Shown here one piece after another: positions 1 to 6,237 of a stretch of 13,269 nucleotides of DNA. Under the pieces are notes generated by a model. That model did not search any database, was not told where the DNA came from, and saw nothing but the letters and a program-made list of their open reading frames with translations. The stretch is from B4-G1 sp964393895. GTDB lineage: Bacteria; Chloroflexota; Anaerolineae; B4-G1. The first letter of the stretch is position 1. Each line of letters opens with the position of its first letter. The translations under genes were made by a program, and so were the position numbers. Location of the stretch: contig CAYMWP010000126.1 of NCBI GenBank assembly GCA_964393895.1, positions 1-13,269 of the forward strand, in the 5' to 3' direction.

Positions 1-119
1 CGGTCCGAGATCTCGCCCGTCGTCTGTCCGTTGAGGGGCAGCGCGTTCGCCAGCCCGTTAGCAACGACCGTCGCGCCCAATGCCAGCAAGTTGACCCATT
101 GTCTGATCGTATCTTTCAT
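1..119 (-). CDS. TspO/MBR-like tryptophan-rich sensory protein, N-terminal fragment
   Basis: Only the first 39 codons are inside the window, and the frame is open to the edge, so the gene is 3'-truncated by the window and not broken. The visible protein begins MKDTIRQWVNLLALGATVV and continues through a hydrophobic stretch to an NALPLNGQTTGEISD-type segment, which I recognise from bacterial TspO-related membrane proteins annotated as tryptophan-rich sensory proteins. Known members are small, mostly helical membrane proteins; classical TspO binds porphyrins and is linked to light or oxygen responses. The start is fixed by an AAAGGAG sequence about 8 nt upstream. It is separated from the MFS gene by 113 nt containing a palindromic repeat, so it may have its own promoter or depend on read-through. 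The assignment rests on N-terminal resemblance alone. Confidence 0.7.
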   Translation of the reverse strand, partial: MKDTIRQWVNLLALGATVVANGLANALPLNGQTTGEISD

Positions 120-137
120 TTCTACACTCCTTTTTTC

Positions 138-183
138 ACCGCCAAGACACCAAGTTTTACCATTTTCTTTGCGTCTTGGCGGT
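138..183. repeat. Imperfect palindromic intergenic repeat (CCGCCAAGAC family)
   Basis: The left arm at 138-154 (ACCGCCAAGACACCAAG) and the right arm at 167-183 are inverted copies matching at 15 of 17 positions, with the outer 11 bases perfect and a 12-base AT-rich loop between them. It lies between the MFS stop codon and the TspO-like start, ending about 18 nt before the latter's ribosome binding site on the transcribed strand. It could fold in RNA, but there is no following U-run, so I do not call it a terminator. Similar CCGCCAAGAC palindromes occur as dispersed repeats in environmental genomes, as I recall; copy number cannot be judged here. Confidence 0.75.
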
Positions 184-232
184 AAGAATTTAGACGGTTC
201 TCAATTTTCCCACCACTTTAAATGCAACCGGG

Positions 233-1429
233 TTACACTTCCACCGGGCAGGCGAGATCGGGCACAAAGAGCACCCGCCGCCATACAAAGGGGATCACAA
301 GGAGCATCAGTACGGATGCCACGATGCCGGGGGCGGCTGTGCTCACATTGTCGAGCAGGAACGCGCCGACGACGGGGGACACGATCCGCGCCAGGCTGCC
401 CAGCGCCGCCGAAAGCCCCAGCGCGCCGCCCACCTCCTCCGGGAAGACCGACTTGGTCAGGGCGCTGTTGACCGAGACGCGCATCGCGCCCGAGGCGAGG
501 GACAGGGGAGCCAGGACCACCAGCAGCCACCACAGCGCCGGGGTCAGCGCCCATCCCAGGAACGTCAGCGCCAGGAGGATGCTGCCCCCAAAGATCAACT
601 GCTTTTCGCTAAAGCGCTTGGTCAGCAGTCCCATTCCCCCGCCCTGAACGGCCACGACCAGCAATCCCACATAAGTCAGCACAAAGCTGGTGCTCCGGGC
701 GTCCAGGCCCAATCGTTCCAGGGCAAAGAGGGAGAACATGGTCTCAAAGGTGGTAAAGGCCAGGGCGTACAGGAGCTGCACGTTCAGCAGCGGGCCGACG
801 CAAGGCCGGTGCAGCGCCTCCCACAGCGCGCGGGCCGAAAACTCGGAGCGGGGACTCGATGCCCGCTGGCTGCGCTTTTCCGGCGGCAGCGACTCGGGCA
901 GCCACAGGAGCACCCCCAGCAGGTTGAGGGTCGCCAGGGCGGCAGCCGCAAAGGCGGGCCGGCTATAGTTGCCGCCAGTGCTGAGCGCGCCCCCCAGCGC
1001 CGGGCCAAAGATGAACCCCAGCCCGAAGGAAGCACCGATGAGGCCCAACCCCCTGGCGCGGTTCTCCTCGTCGGTCACGTCGGTGATGTACGCCTGCGCC
1101 AGCGAGACGTTGCCACCCAGGAGGCCGTCCAGGATGCGGCTGGCGAGCAGTACCCATAGCGAGCGGGCAAGACCCAGCATCAGGAAACTGACCGCCGTGC
1201 CGCCGATGCTCAGGATCAGCAGGGGGCGCCGCCCATACCGGTCCGAAAGCCGCCCGATGATGGGCGCGCCGATGAGCTGGGCCAGCGCGTTGGCGCCCAG
1301 CAGCAGACCGACGACCGTCGGCGTGGCGTCAAAGGTCTCGGCATAGTAAGGTAATAGCGGCAGGATCAGGCTAAAGCCGAGCACGTCTATAAAGACAAAG
1401 ACGAAAATCAGAATCAGCGATTTTTTCAT
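233..1429 (-). CDS. MFS transporter, TetA/DHA1-like drug:proton antiporter
   Basis: This encodes a 398-residue inner-membrane carrier of the major facilitator superfamily, the usual length for a 12-helix member. Helix 1 starts at residue 4. MFS motif A, G-R-L-S-D-R-Y-G-R-R, sits at residues 59-68 in the cytoplasmic loop between helices 2 and 3. A glycine-rich antiporter-type segment (GASFGLGFIFGPALGG) lies at residues 132-147, which points to proton-coupled export in the TetA/DHA1 group. Substrate cannot be read from sequence. The ATG at 1429 overlaps the Rieske stop codon as ATGA, and a GGAG sits 8 nt upstream inside the Rieske gene, so translation is probably coupled. A longer reading in the same frame to 1732 is rejected because that part lies inside the Rieske gene. 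An exporter for a Rieske product is possible but unproven. Confidence 0.9.
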   Translation of the reverse strand: MKKSLILIFVFVFIDVLGFSLILPLLPYYAETFDATPTVVGLLLGANALAQLIGAPIIGRLSDRYGRRPLLILSIGGTAVSFLMLGLARSLWVLLASRILDGLLGGNVSLAQAYITDVTDEENRARGLGLIGASFGLGFIFGPALGGALSTGGNYSRPAFAAAALATLNLLGVLLWLPESLPPEKRSQRASSPRSEFSARALWEALHRPCVGPLLNVQLLYALAFTTFETMFSLFALERLGLDARSTSFVLTYVGLLVVAVQGGGMGLLTKRFSEKQLIFGGSILLALTFLGWALTPALWWLLVVLAPLSLASGAMRVSVNSALTKSVFPEEVGGALGLSAALGSLARIVSPVVGAFLLDNVSTAAPGIVASVLMLLVIPFVWRRVLFVPDLACPVEV

Positions 1430-2412
1430 TCCACATTCTCCTCGATCAATTGTTGTCGCCGCCGGCGGTACTCGACGATGGGCCGGTCGCCCTGGATCAA
1501 CTGCTCGTCCATCCGCAGGGCCGAAGGCTTGGGCTGCTGGGTGTTTACCACCCGCCGGTCTTGGTGCGCCACTATGCGGTTGAAGGGCATCGCCAGCCGG
1601 CTGACGGCCTGGCCCAACAAGGGCAGGCGCAGGAATTTCTGGTAGAAACGCAGATAGAGCAGCGTGTGCGCTTCGTCCACCGGCACGAACGCCGCCACGA
1701 CCCGCAAGTCCTCCGAGATGTGGTTCTGCCACAGGTTGGGAAAGATGAAATCGAGCCAGAAATCCCGGTCGGGCTTGGTGATCTGGTCTGACCTGCGGGG
1801 CGGCGTGCCATCGTCCAGCCGGTTAAAGACATAGACGCGGAACCGGTCGTCGTCCAGCCACTCGACCAGCGGGCCGTCCACCAGGGTGCGATTGCCGCGC
1901 CCGATGGTGTTGTGGTGGACAAAGGGCAGGTGCACCACGTCGAGCTGGTTCTCGATGACGCGGGAATAGTGGGTGTCCCAGGGATCGTAGACGGTCGCGT
2001 AGACGAACCCATCCTCCGGGCGGACATCGTCGAAGAAGCGGGGCGGCTCCAAGTTCTCCGGCGGCTCCTCGCCCCACCAGACCCAGACAAAGCCGTGGGC
2101 CTCGTAGGTCGGGTAGCCGTGAGCGCGGAAGCGCTCCGGCACGGCGGCGTCTCGCCCATTGGCCGGGATGCGGGTGATGCGACCAGACGTGTCGTACTCA
2201 AAGCCGTGGAACGGGCATTGCAGTCTCCCGTTCTCCAACACCCGGCCCGCGCTGAGCTGGACGCCCCGGTGGGCGCACCTATCGCGCAGGCAGCTCGGTT
2301 TGCCGGTATCGTCCCGCCAAAAGACCATCTTTTCCCCCAGGCGGGTCACGCCAATGGGGCGACCTTTGATCTGACGGGATTCCATCAAAACGTACCATTG
2401 GTTGGGTATCAT
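1426..2412 (-). CDS. Rieske [2Fe-2S] oxygenase, homo-oligomeric alpha-subunit type
   Basis: A 328-residue Rieske non-haem iron oxygenase. The N-terminal Rieske domain carries C46-A-H48 and C66-P-F-H69, the complete ligand set for a [2Fe-2S] cluster. The catalytic domain has N155-x2-D158-x2-H161-x4-H166, the motif that passes electrons to and binds the mononuclear iron; D285 (HQD) is a likely third iron ligand. The C-terminal P-I-V-E-Y-R-R-R resembles the vanillate-demethylase-type ending. These enzymes hydroxylate or demethylate aromatic and other compounds with O2, and need a reductase and usually a ferredoxin; none is encoded next door. It starts 4 nt after the selenoprotein stop, with GAAGGAT as ribosome binding site, and overlaps the MFS gene by 4 nt. 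The substrate is not identifiable. Confidence 0.92.
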   Translation of the reverse strand: MIPNQWYVLMESRQIKGRPIGVTRLGEKMVFWRDDTGKPSCLRDRCAHRGVQLSAGRVLENGRLQCPFHGFEYDTSGRITRIPANGRDAAVPERFRAHGYPTYEAHGFVWVWWGEEPPENLEPPRFFDDVRPEDGFVYATVYDPWDTHYSRVIENQLDVVHLPFVHHNTIGRGNRTLVDGPLVEWLDDDRFRVYVFNRLDDGTPPRRSDQITKPDRDFWLDFIFPNLWQNHISEDLRVVAAFVPVDEAHTLLYLRFYQKFLRLPLLGQAVSRLAMPFNRIVAHQDRRVVNTQQPKPSALRMDEQLIQGDRPIVEYRRRRQQLIEENVE

Positions 2413-2416
2413 TTCA

Positions 2417-2893
2417 TTATCCTTCTTGATTCAATTCATCGAGCAGGGCCAAAAGCTCCTCGTTGGACGGGATGTCGCTCATCGAGTGGCCGTAGTGAAC
2501 GTAGCGCGCCTGGCCCGTCTTGTCCACGATCACCTGGGCCGGCATGCGCCCCAGTTTGAACAGGTTGATCTCCTGGCCGTACAGCTTGAGCACCGTGTGC
2601 TTGGGATCGGGCAGCCCGACGAGGGGCAGGCCTTCACTTTCCCAGTAGCTGGCAAACGCTGCCCCGTCCTCCGGCCCGAGGACGATCACCTCGGTGTCTC
2701 GCCGGACGAACTCGTCATAGTCTTGGCGCAACTGCGCCATGTGCCGGTGGCAGAACGGTCACGCGAACCCCCGGTTAAAGACCAGCGCCACGTGTTTCTG
2801 CCCCCGATAGTCCGCCAATCGCACCGTCTGCCCGCGGAAATCCTTCAGGGCGAAATCGGGCGCTTGTACGTTTAGTGCGATTCGATTGCTCAT
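2417..2893 (-). CDS. Peroxiredoxin/thioredoxin-fold selenoprotein with U-x-x-C motif
   Basis: Reading from the ATG at 2893 gives one continuous frame of 158 residues interrupted only by a TGA at 2761-2759 (codon 45). Around it the protein reads VFNRGFA-U-PFC-HRHMAQL, exactly the place where AhpC/TSA-like proteins have the peroxidatic cysteine (RGFxCPFC). C48 completes a U-x-x-C motif. The start has a strong GGAGGT, 17 nt after the DUF3159 stop. The N-terminal NVQAPDFALKDFRGQTVRL and the later GLPDPKHTVLKLYG segment are typical of the family. Known members are cytoplasmic thiol peroxidases or oxidoreductases that remove peroxides. A SECIS-like hairpin follows the TGA. TGA ends several neighbouring genes, so it is not generally recoded. 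Alternatives are a sequencing error or a pseudogene with a downstream start at 2740, which would lack the active site. The operon continues into the Rieske oxygenase. Confidence 0.85.
2724..2761 (-). promoter_or_regulatory. Sec UGA codon and SECIS-like hairpin
   Basis: The UGA is at 2761-2759 on the transcribed strand. After 19 nt comes UGGCGC-AGUU-GCGCCA (2739-2724): a perfect 6-bp stem with a 4-nt loop, or 7 bp if the loop closes to GU. The loop begins 25 nt after the UGA and shows G followed by U. In known bacterial SECIS elements, SelB recognises a short hairpin inside the coding region about 16-37 nt downstream of UGA, with a G near the start of the apical loop and often GU. Stem, distance and loop all fit. 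Presence of selA, selB, selC and selD elsewhere in the genome is required but not visible here. Confidence 0.75.
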
Positions 2894-2910
2894 ATCTTTA
2901 CCTCCATTCT

Positions 2911-3585
2911 TCAAAATCCTCGACGCTGCCCCGTCCACGGCGGTTCGGCGCCGGCTTTGAACTCGGCCACGCTAGGGCCTTGCAAGTTCTGGAGCCTCCA
3001 AAGCCCGTACACGTAGCTCAAAGCCAACAGCACGACCGTGGCCGGCCAACCCGTGATCAGATTGACCACCGCCAGAGCGCCGGCCTGCGCCTCCTGGAAG
3101 AACAGGAGCTGAAGCGCCAGCTTGACGGCGAAGAAAACCGTCCAGGCGATGGTCACCTCGGTGTATGCGGGGCGGACCCGCGGATGCCAGTACCAGCCCA
3201 GCGGCCAGCGGCGGGCAATGTAACTCGTCCAGGCCACCAGCGGCAGCCCGACGACGACGCTCGCTCCGCACAGAACGACGGTGAGCGCTCCGGTGATGAT
3301 CGCAGGCACAAAATACCCCTCGGCCCGGTCGAGCAGCCTGGCGATCAAGATAGCGACGACGACGCCCCCCAGGCCGCCCAGGGCGTAGGCCAGGGGCTGT
3401 TTCCTGACTAGACGGATCCCGGCGATCAACACCGCCAGCGCCAGGGCGCTCCACGCGGCGTAATCGAAACCCAGCAGCGCGTTGACGATCACAAAGACGA
3501 GGGGCGGCAACACCGAGTCGGCCAGCTTGCCGCGCCCGGCGAACACGGTGCGGAACTCTTCCCCCAGTTCTCGGAATCTACCCAT
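2911..3585 (-). CDS. DUF3159-like integral membrane protein
   Basis: A 224-residue membrane protein with about six hydrophobic segments, roughly at residues 24-41, 44-59, 66-84, 93-118, 146-165 and 168-192, and a basic W-x-W-H-P-R-V-R-P loop around residues 130-138. Overall pattern (amphipathic R-F-R-E-L-G-E-E-F start, P-P-L-V-F in the first helix, W-H-P turn before helix five) resembles DUF3159 proteins; the biochemical function of that family is unknown to me. It is the first gene of the run down to the MFS gene: a 156-nt gap with a palindromic repeat lies upstream, and the selenoprotein starts 17 nt downstream. The ATG at 3585 has AGGTAGGAT about 5 nt upstream. The stop is TGA. Co-transcription with a peroxiredoxin-like protein might hint at a role in membrane redox or stress, which is a guess. 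Confidence 0.65.
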   Translation of the reverse strand: MGRFRELGEEFRTVFAGRGKLADSVLPPLVFVIVNALLGFDYAAWSALALAVLIAGIRLVRKQPLAYALGGLGGVVVAILIARLLDRAEGYFVPAIITGALTVVLCGASVVVGLPLVAWTSYIARRWPLGWYWHPRVRPAYTEVTIAWTVFFAVKLALQLLFFQEAQAGALAVVNLITGWPATVVLLALSYVYGLWRLQNLQGPSVAEFKAGAEPPWTGQRRGF

Positions 3586-3627
3586 TATCCTACCTTCGAT
3601 ATTGTCTCACTACCACACAACTTTTCG

Positions 3628-3707
3628 ATCACGAATGGACGAATGACACGAATTTTGCTGATCTACAGAAACATTCATGACGTTCGCAGATTCGTGTCAT
3701 TCGTGAT
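3628..3707. repeat. Palindromic intergenic repeat (ACGAATGACACGAAT family)
   Basis: A perfect 15-base inverted repeat: ACGAATGACACGAAT at 3639-3653 and its reverse complement at 3690-3704, with a 36-base loop. A second, offset pairing (ATCACGAATG at 3628-3637 with CATTCGTGAT at 3698-3707) exists because the left arm contains two near-copies of ACGAATG, so two alternative hairpins share one right arm. The element fills most of the 156-nt gap between the epimerase stop and the DUF3159 start, and would be in the 5' leader of the DUF3159-selenoprotein-Rieske-MFS run if that is transcribed from upstream. It has no U-run and no ORF. It looks like a dispersed palindromic repeat. Confidence 0.8.
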
Positions 3708-3741
3708 AAGAAGCCAGGCATCTGGTAAACAAAAGTCGCAA

Positions 3742-4647
3742 TCACTTCAAAAGATCCCGCAACGCCTCTTCTGCCTTTGGAAAGCGGAACGCAAACCCCA
3801 GGTCCAGCAGACGCCGGGGGATGGCTCGTTGACCGTCCAGCAAGACAGTGCTCATCTCTCCGGCGAGCAGCCGCAGGGCGAAAGCGGGCACGGGCATAAA
3901 GGCCGGTCGCCGCATTACCCGCCCCAGCGCTCGGTTGAACTCGATGCTGGTCAACGGATAGGGAGCCACCAGGTTAAAGGGGCCTTGGGCGCGCTCGTTC
4001 TCGATCAAAAAGCGGATAGCGCGCGCCTCGTCGGCGATGTGAATCCAGGGCAGCCACTGCCGCCCGCTGCCCAAGGGGCCGCCCAGAAAGAGCCGCGACT
4101 GTAGCAGCATGGGCGGAAAAGCCCCACCCTCGGTGCTGAGCACCGCGCCGCTGCGGATAACGGCCCGCCGCACGCCCATCCGCTCCACCGGGGCCGTGGA
4201 CGCCTCCCACTCGATGGCGAGCTGACCCAGAAAGTCGCTCCCCGGCGGTTCCTCCTCGACGACCTCTTCGTCGCCGCGCGGCCCATAGTAGCCCGCGCCC
4301 GACGCCTGGACGACGACGCGGGGCTTGACGCCGGCCAGCTCGACCGCCTGCACCACGGCGCGGCCCGCGTTCAGCCGGCTCTCCCGAATGCGTCGCTTGC
4401 GGCTGGCCGTCCAGCGCCCGGCGATGTTCTCGCCGGCCAGGTTGACGAGCGCGTCGGCGCCGTCGGCCAGGGACCCCCAGCCCTCGGCTGTCTGCGCGTC
4501 CCAACGCTCGACCCGCACCTCGGCGGGCAGTCCGGCGGCCCGCTCCGGACGCCGGCTGAGCACGATGGTTTCGTGGTCGTCTTTTGTCAGGTCAGCGACC
4601 AGCGCCCGACCGATCAGTCCTGTACCTCCGGTGATGATCACACGCAT
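3742..4647 (-). CDS. TIGR01777-family NAD(P)-dependent epimerase/SDR (YfcH-like)
   Basis: A 301-residue atypical short-chain dehydrogenase, the normal length for the TIGR01777/SDR39U1 group. The N-terminal nucleotide-binding motif G-G-T-G-L-I-G is at residues 7-13, the family motif N-L-A-G-E-N-I at 69-75, followed by RW at 78-79, an A-S-G-A-G-Y-Y-G segment at 115-122, and D-F-L-G-Q-L-A-x-x-W-E at 138-148. The C-terminal section after about residue 250 corresponds to DUF1731. The protein should be cytoplasmic and bind NAD(P); the substrate of bacterial members is not established. The conserved Y-Y-G replaces the classical Y-x3-K arrangement seen in ordinary SDRs, as usual in this group. It starts 18 nt after the DegV stop with AAAGGAG about 7 nt before the ATG, so it is probably cotranscribed with DegV. 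It ends in TGA. Confidence 0.93.
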   Translation of the reverse strand: MRVIITGGTGLIGRALVADLTKDDHETIVLSRRPERAAGLPAEVRVERWDAQTAEGWGSLADGADALVNLAGENIAGRWTASRKRRIRESRLNAGRAVVQAVELAGVKPRVVVQASGAGYYGPRGDEEVVEEEPPGSDFLGQLAIEWEASTAPVERMGVRRAVIRSGAVLSTEGGAFPPMLLQSRLFLGGPLGSGRQWLPWIHIADEARAIRFLIENERAQGPFNLVAPYPLTSIEFNRALGRVMRRPAFMPVPAFALRLLAGEMSTVLLDGQRAIPRRLLDLGFAFRFPKAEEALRDLLK

Positions 4648-4665
4648 AGTTCAACTCCTTTTGCC

Positions 4666-5502
4666 CTACTTCCGGGCCGTCACGCAGGCAAAGCCGATGG
4701 CTCCAGGGCCAAGGTGCGCGCCAAAGACCGGCGTGATGTCCATGGACAGCAACTCGCCCTGGGGCAAAAGATGCCGCACCTTTTGATACAGTTCCTCGAT
4801 CCGATCAAGGGCATGGGTGTGCACCAACGCCACTTTCTCCAGGGGCACCAGGTCGCTGAGCAAGCTGATCAACCGCTCGGTGGCGTGCTCGGTGGTGCGT
4901 ATTTTCTCGGCGGTCGCTTCCCCAAGGTGCATCTTGAGCAACGGTTTCATCTGCAGCCAACTGCCCAGCGCCGCCATCACCCGGTTCATCCGTCCGCCGC
5001 GCCGCAGGAACTCGAGCGTGTCCAACGCCGCAAAGACGTGGGTGCGCTGCCCCTGCTCCTCCACCAGGGCGACGATCTCGTCCATAGAGCGGCCCTCGGC
5101 GGCGGCTTGGGCCGCGGTCCAGACGAGAAATCCGGTCCCCATACTGAGTGATCCCGAGTCGAGGACGGTCACCGGGATCGCTGCATCCTTGGCGGCCAGC
5201 CGCGCGGCGTTGACGGTCCCGCTCAGGCTGACCGAGATGTGGATGGACAGAATCTCGGTCGCGCCCTCGGACGCCAGTCGCTCGTATGCCTGAGCGAGCA
5301 TTTGCGGTCCGGGGATGGCTGTGGTGGGCGGCGGGTCGCAGTCTGGCAGCCGCTCGTAGAACTCGGCGCGGGATAGCTCGACGCTGTCCAGGTAGCTCTC
5401 GTCGCCAAAGTTGATGTACAAAGGCAAGACGGTGATGCCGTATTCAGCGATGATCTCTTCAGGCAAATCACAGGTGCTGTCAGTCATAATTCTAATTGTC
5501 AT
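4666..5502 (-). CDS. DegV family fatty-acid-binding protein (FakB-like)
   Basis: A 278-residue DegV protein, full length for the family. Motifs in order: T-D-S-T-C-D-L-P at residues 7-14, T-T-A-I-P-G-P at 60-66 (the usual TSQPS position), S-L-S-G-T-V-N-A-A at 92-100, L-D-T-L-E-F-L-R-R-G-G-R at 160-171, and G-A-H-L-G-P-G-A at 261-268. Known members bind a fatty acid between two domains; in Firmicutes FakB hands it to the FakA kinase to make acyl-phosphate for PlsX/PlsY-dependent phospholipid synthesis. No fakA is visible here, but a PlsY-like gene lies 5 kb upstream. The ATG at 5502 has GGAAGGAT about 5 nt before it; an internal ATG at codon 6 is less well placed. Gaps of 17 and 18 nt to its neighbours point to one operon with the glycosylase and epimerase. 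Confidence 0.95.
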   Translation of the reverse strand: MTIRIMTDSTCDLPEEIIAEYGITVLPLYINFGDESYLDSVELSRAEFYERLPDCDPPPTTAIPGPQMLAQAYERLASEGATEILSIHISVSLSGTVNAARLAAKDAAIPVTVLDSGSLSMGTGFLVWTAAQAAAEGRSMDEIVALVEEQGQRTHVFAALDTLEFLRRGGRMNRVMAALGSWLQMKPLLKMHLGEATAEKIRTTEHATERLISLLSDLVPLEKVALVHTHALDRIEELYQKVRHLLPQGELLSMDITPVFGAHLGPGAIGFACVTARK

Positions 5503-5519
5503 AGGTATCCTTCCTTGTT

Positions 5520-6227
5520 TTACTCAGCAGACGATGCTGCTGCCCAAGTGTACAAGTCGCTCAACGCGGTGGATTCGAGCAGGGGGATCACCCGATGCTC
5601 GGTCGCAAGCTTTCGCACTGCCGCGATCATGGCCTCCGGATCATTCTGCGTATCGGGATACGTCGCCTGCGCCAACCCGACGACGTAATCCCACATCAGG
5701 TCTAGGGCATCCGTCAATTGTTGTTCTGGAGGGCGACGCCTCAGCATCTCGACGAGATCGTGAGCGAGCGGCTCAAAAGACACGCCGTTTTGGGATTGAT
5801 CCAGCGTCTGTTTGATGTGAGCATAGTATTCTGGATCGCGCGCCATGATCGAGAATCTGTGGTGCGTCAACAACTCTTTGGCGGTTCGAGGCAGGGGGAT
5901 GCGACCCGGCTCTCGATCCACGTACTTGCGCGCCAAGATCGTGAACTGCTTCCCCGGAGGGTCAACGAACCCGTCAGGCCACGCCGATGAACCCTGGACC
6001 GTCACCGGGCTGTGATGCTGATAGCCCCGCAACCGCATCTCTGAGACGACCAGATCGTGCCGGTGTTTGAGCGCCCTCAGACTGTTCTTCCAGCGCAGGG
6101 TTTCTGGATGGCGGGCATATCCCTTTTTATTGTTCGTGATGATGGACAGCATGGCGTGAATCTCTCGGTGCTCGCCAAGCAGGCTCTGCCGATTCAGATA
6201 TCCCGGGTCGACGTCCCACACGCGCAT
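5520..6227 (-). CDS. Pyrimidine-dimer DNA glycosylase (T4 endonuclease V-like) with C-terminal DUF1722-like domain
   Basis: A 235-residue protein with two parts. Residues 1-110 (MRVWDVDPGYLNRQSL... with E-H-R-E at 19-22, K-G-Y-A-R-H-P at 35-41 and an R-H-D-L-V-V-S-E-M segment) match the pyrimidine-dimer glycosylase family PF03013; E22 lines up with catalytic Glu23 of T4 endonuclease V. Residues 118-230 align by eye with the DUF1722 domain of the gene at 6660-7652: H-H-R-F-S-I-M-A-R-D-P-E-Y-Y here against A-H-K-L-T-L-M-A-H-S-P-S-H-Y there, then matching A-L-D-L-M/V-L-H-H-L-M and V-I-P-L-L/L-V-P-L-I blocks. The family normally excises UV dimers; the extra domain suggests another target or partner. 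Start: ATG at 6227 with GGAAGGT 6 nt upstream; the frame continues to 6317 but would overlap the DUF4345 gene. It is 10 nt after that gene and 17 nt before degV. Confidence 0.82.
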   Translation of the reverse strand: MRVWDVDPGYLNRQSLLGEHREIHAMLSIITNNKKGYARHPETLRWKNSLRALKHRHDLVVSEMRLRGYQHHSPVTVQGSSAWPDGFVDPPGKQFTILARKYVDREPGRIPLPRTAKELLTHHRFSIMARDPEYYAHIKQTLDQSQNGVSFEPLAHDLVEMLRRRPPEQQLTDALDLMWDYVVGLAQATYPDTQNDPEAMIAAVRKLATEHRVIPLLESTALSDLYTWAAASSAE

Positions 6228-6237
6228 GGCGACCTTC

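Noticed and set aside
31..471. Plus-strand ORFs here and across the window
   Set aside because: They are antisense to recognised genes, rich in Arg, Pro and Ala from GC-biased complement, and show no domain or ribosome binding site.
233..1732. A 499-residue version of the MFS protein
   Set aside because: The first 101 residues lie inside the Rieske gene in another frame and are low-complexity; the ATG at 1429 has a ribosome binding site and starts the first helix.
2417..2740. A 107-residue peroxiredoxin-like ORF starting at the ATG at 2740
   Set aside because: It lacks the N-terminal third and the active site and has no ribosome binding site; the in-frame upstream ATG at 2893 has a strong one, with UGA at the Cys position.
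2417..2893. Genome-wide TGA recoding as an explanation for the internal TGA
   Set aside because: TGA serves as the natural end of the Rieske, DUF3159, epimerase, hydrolase and PEP-synthase-like genes in this window.
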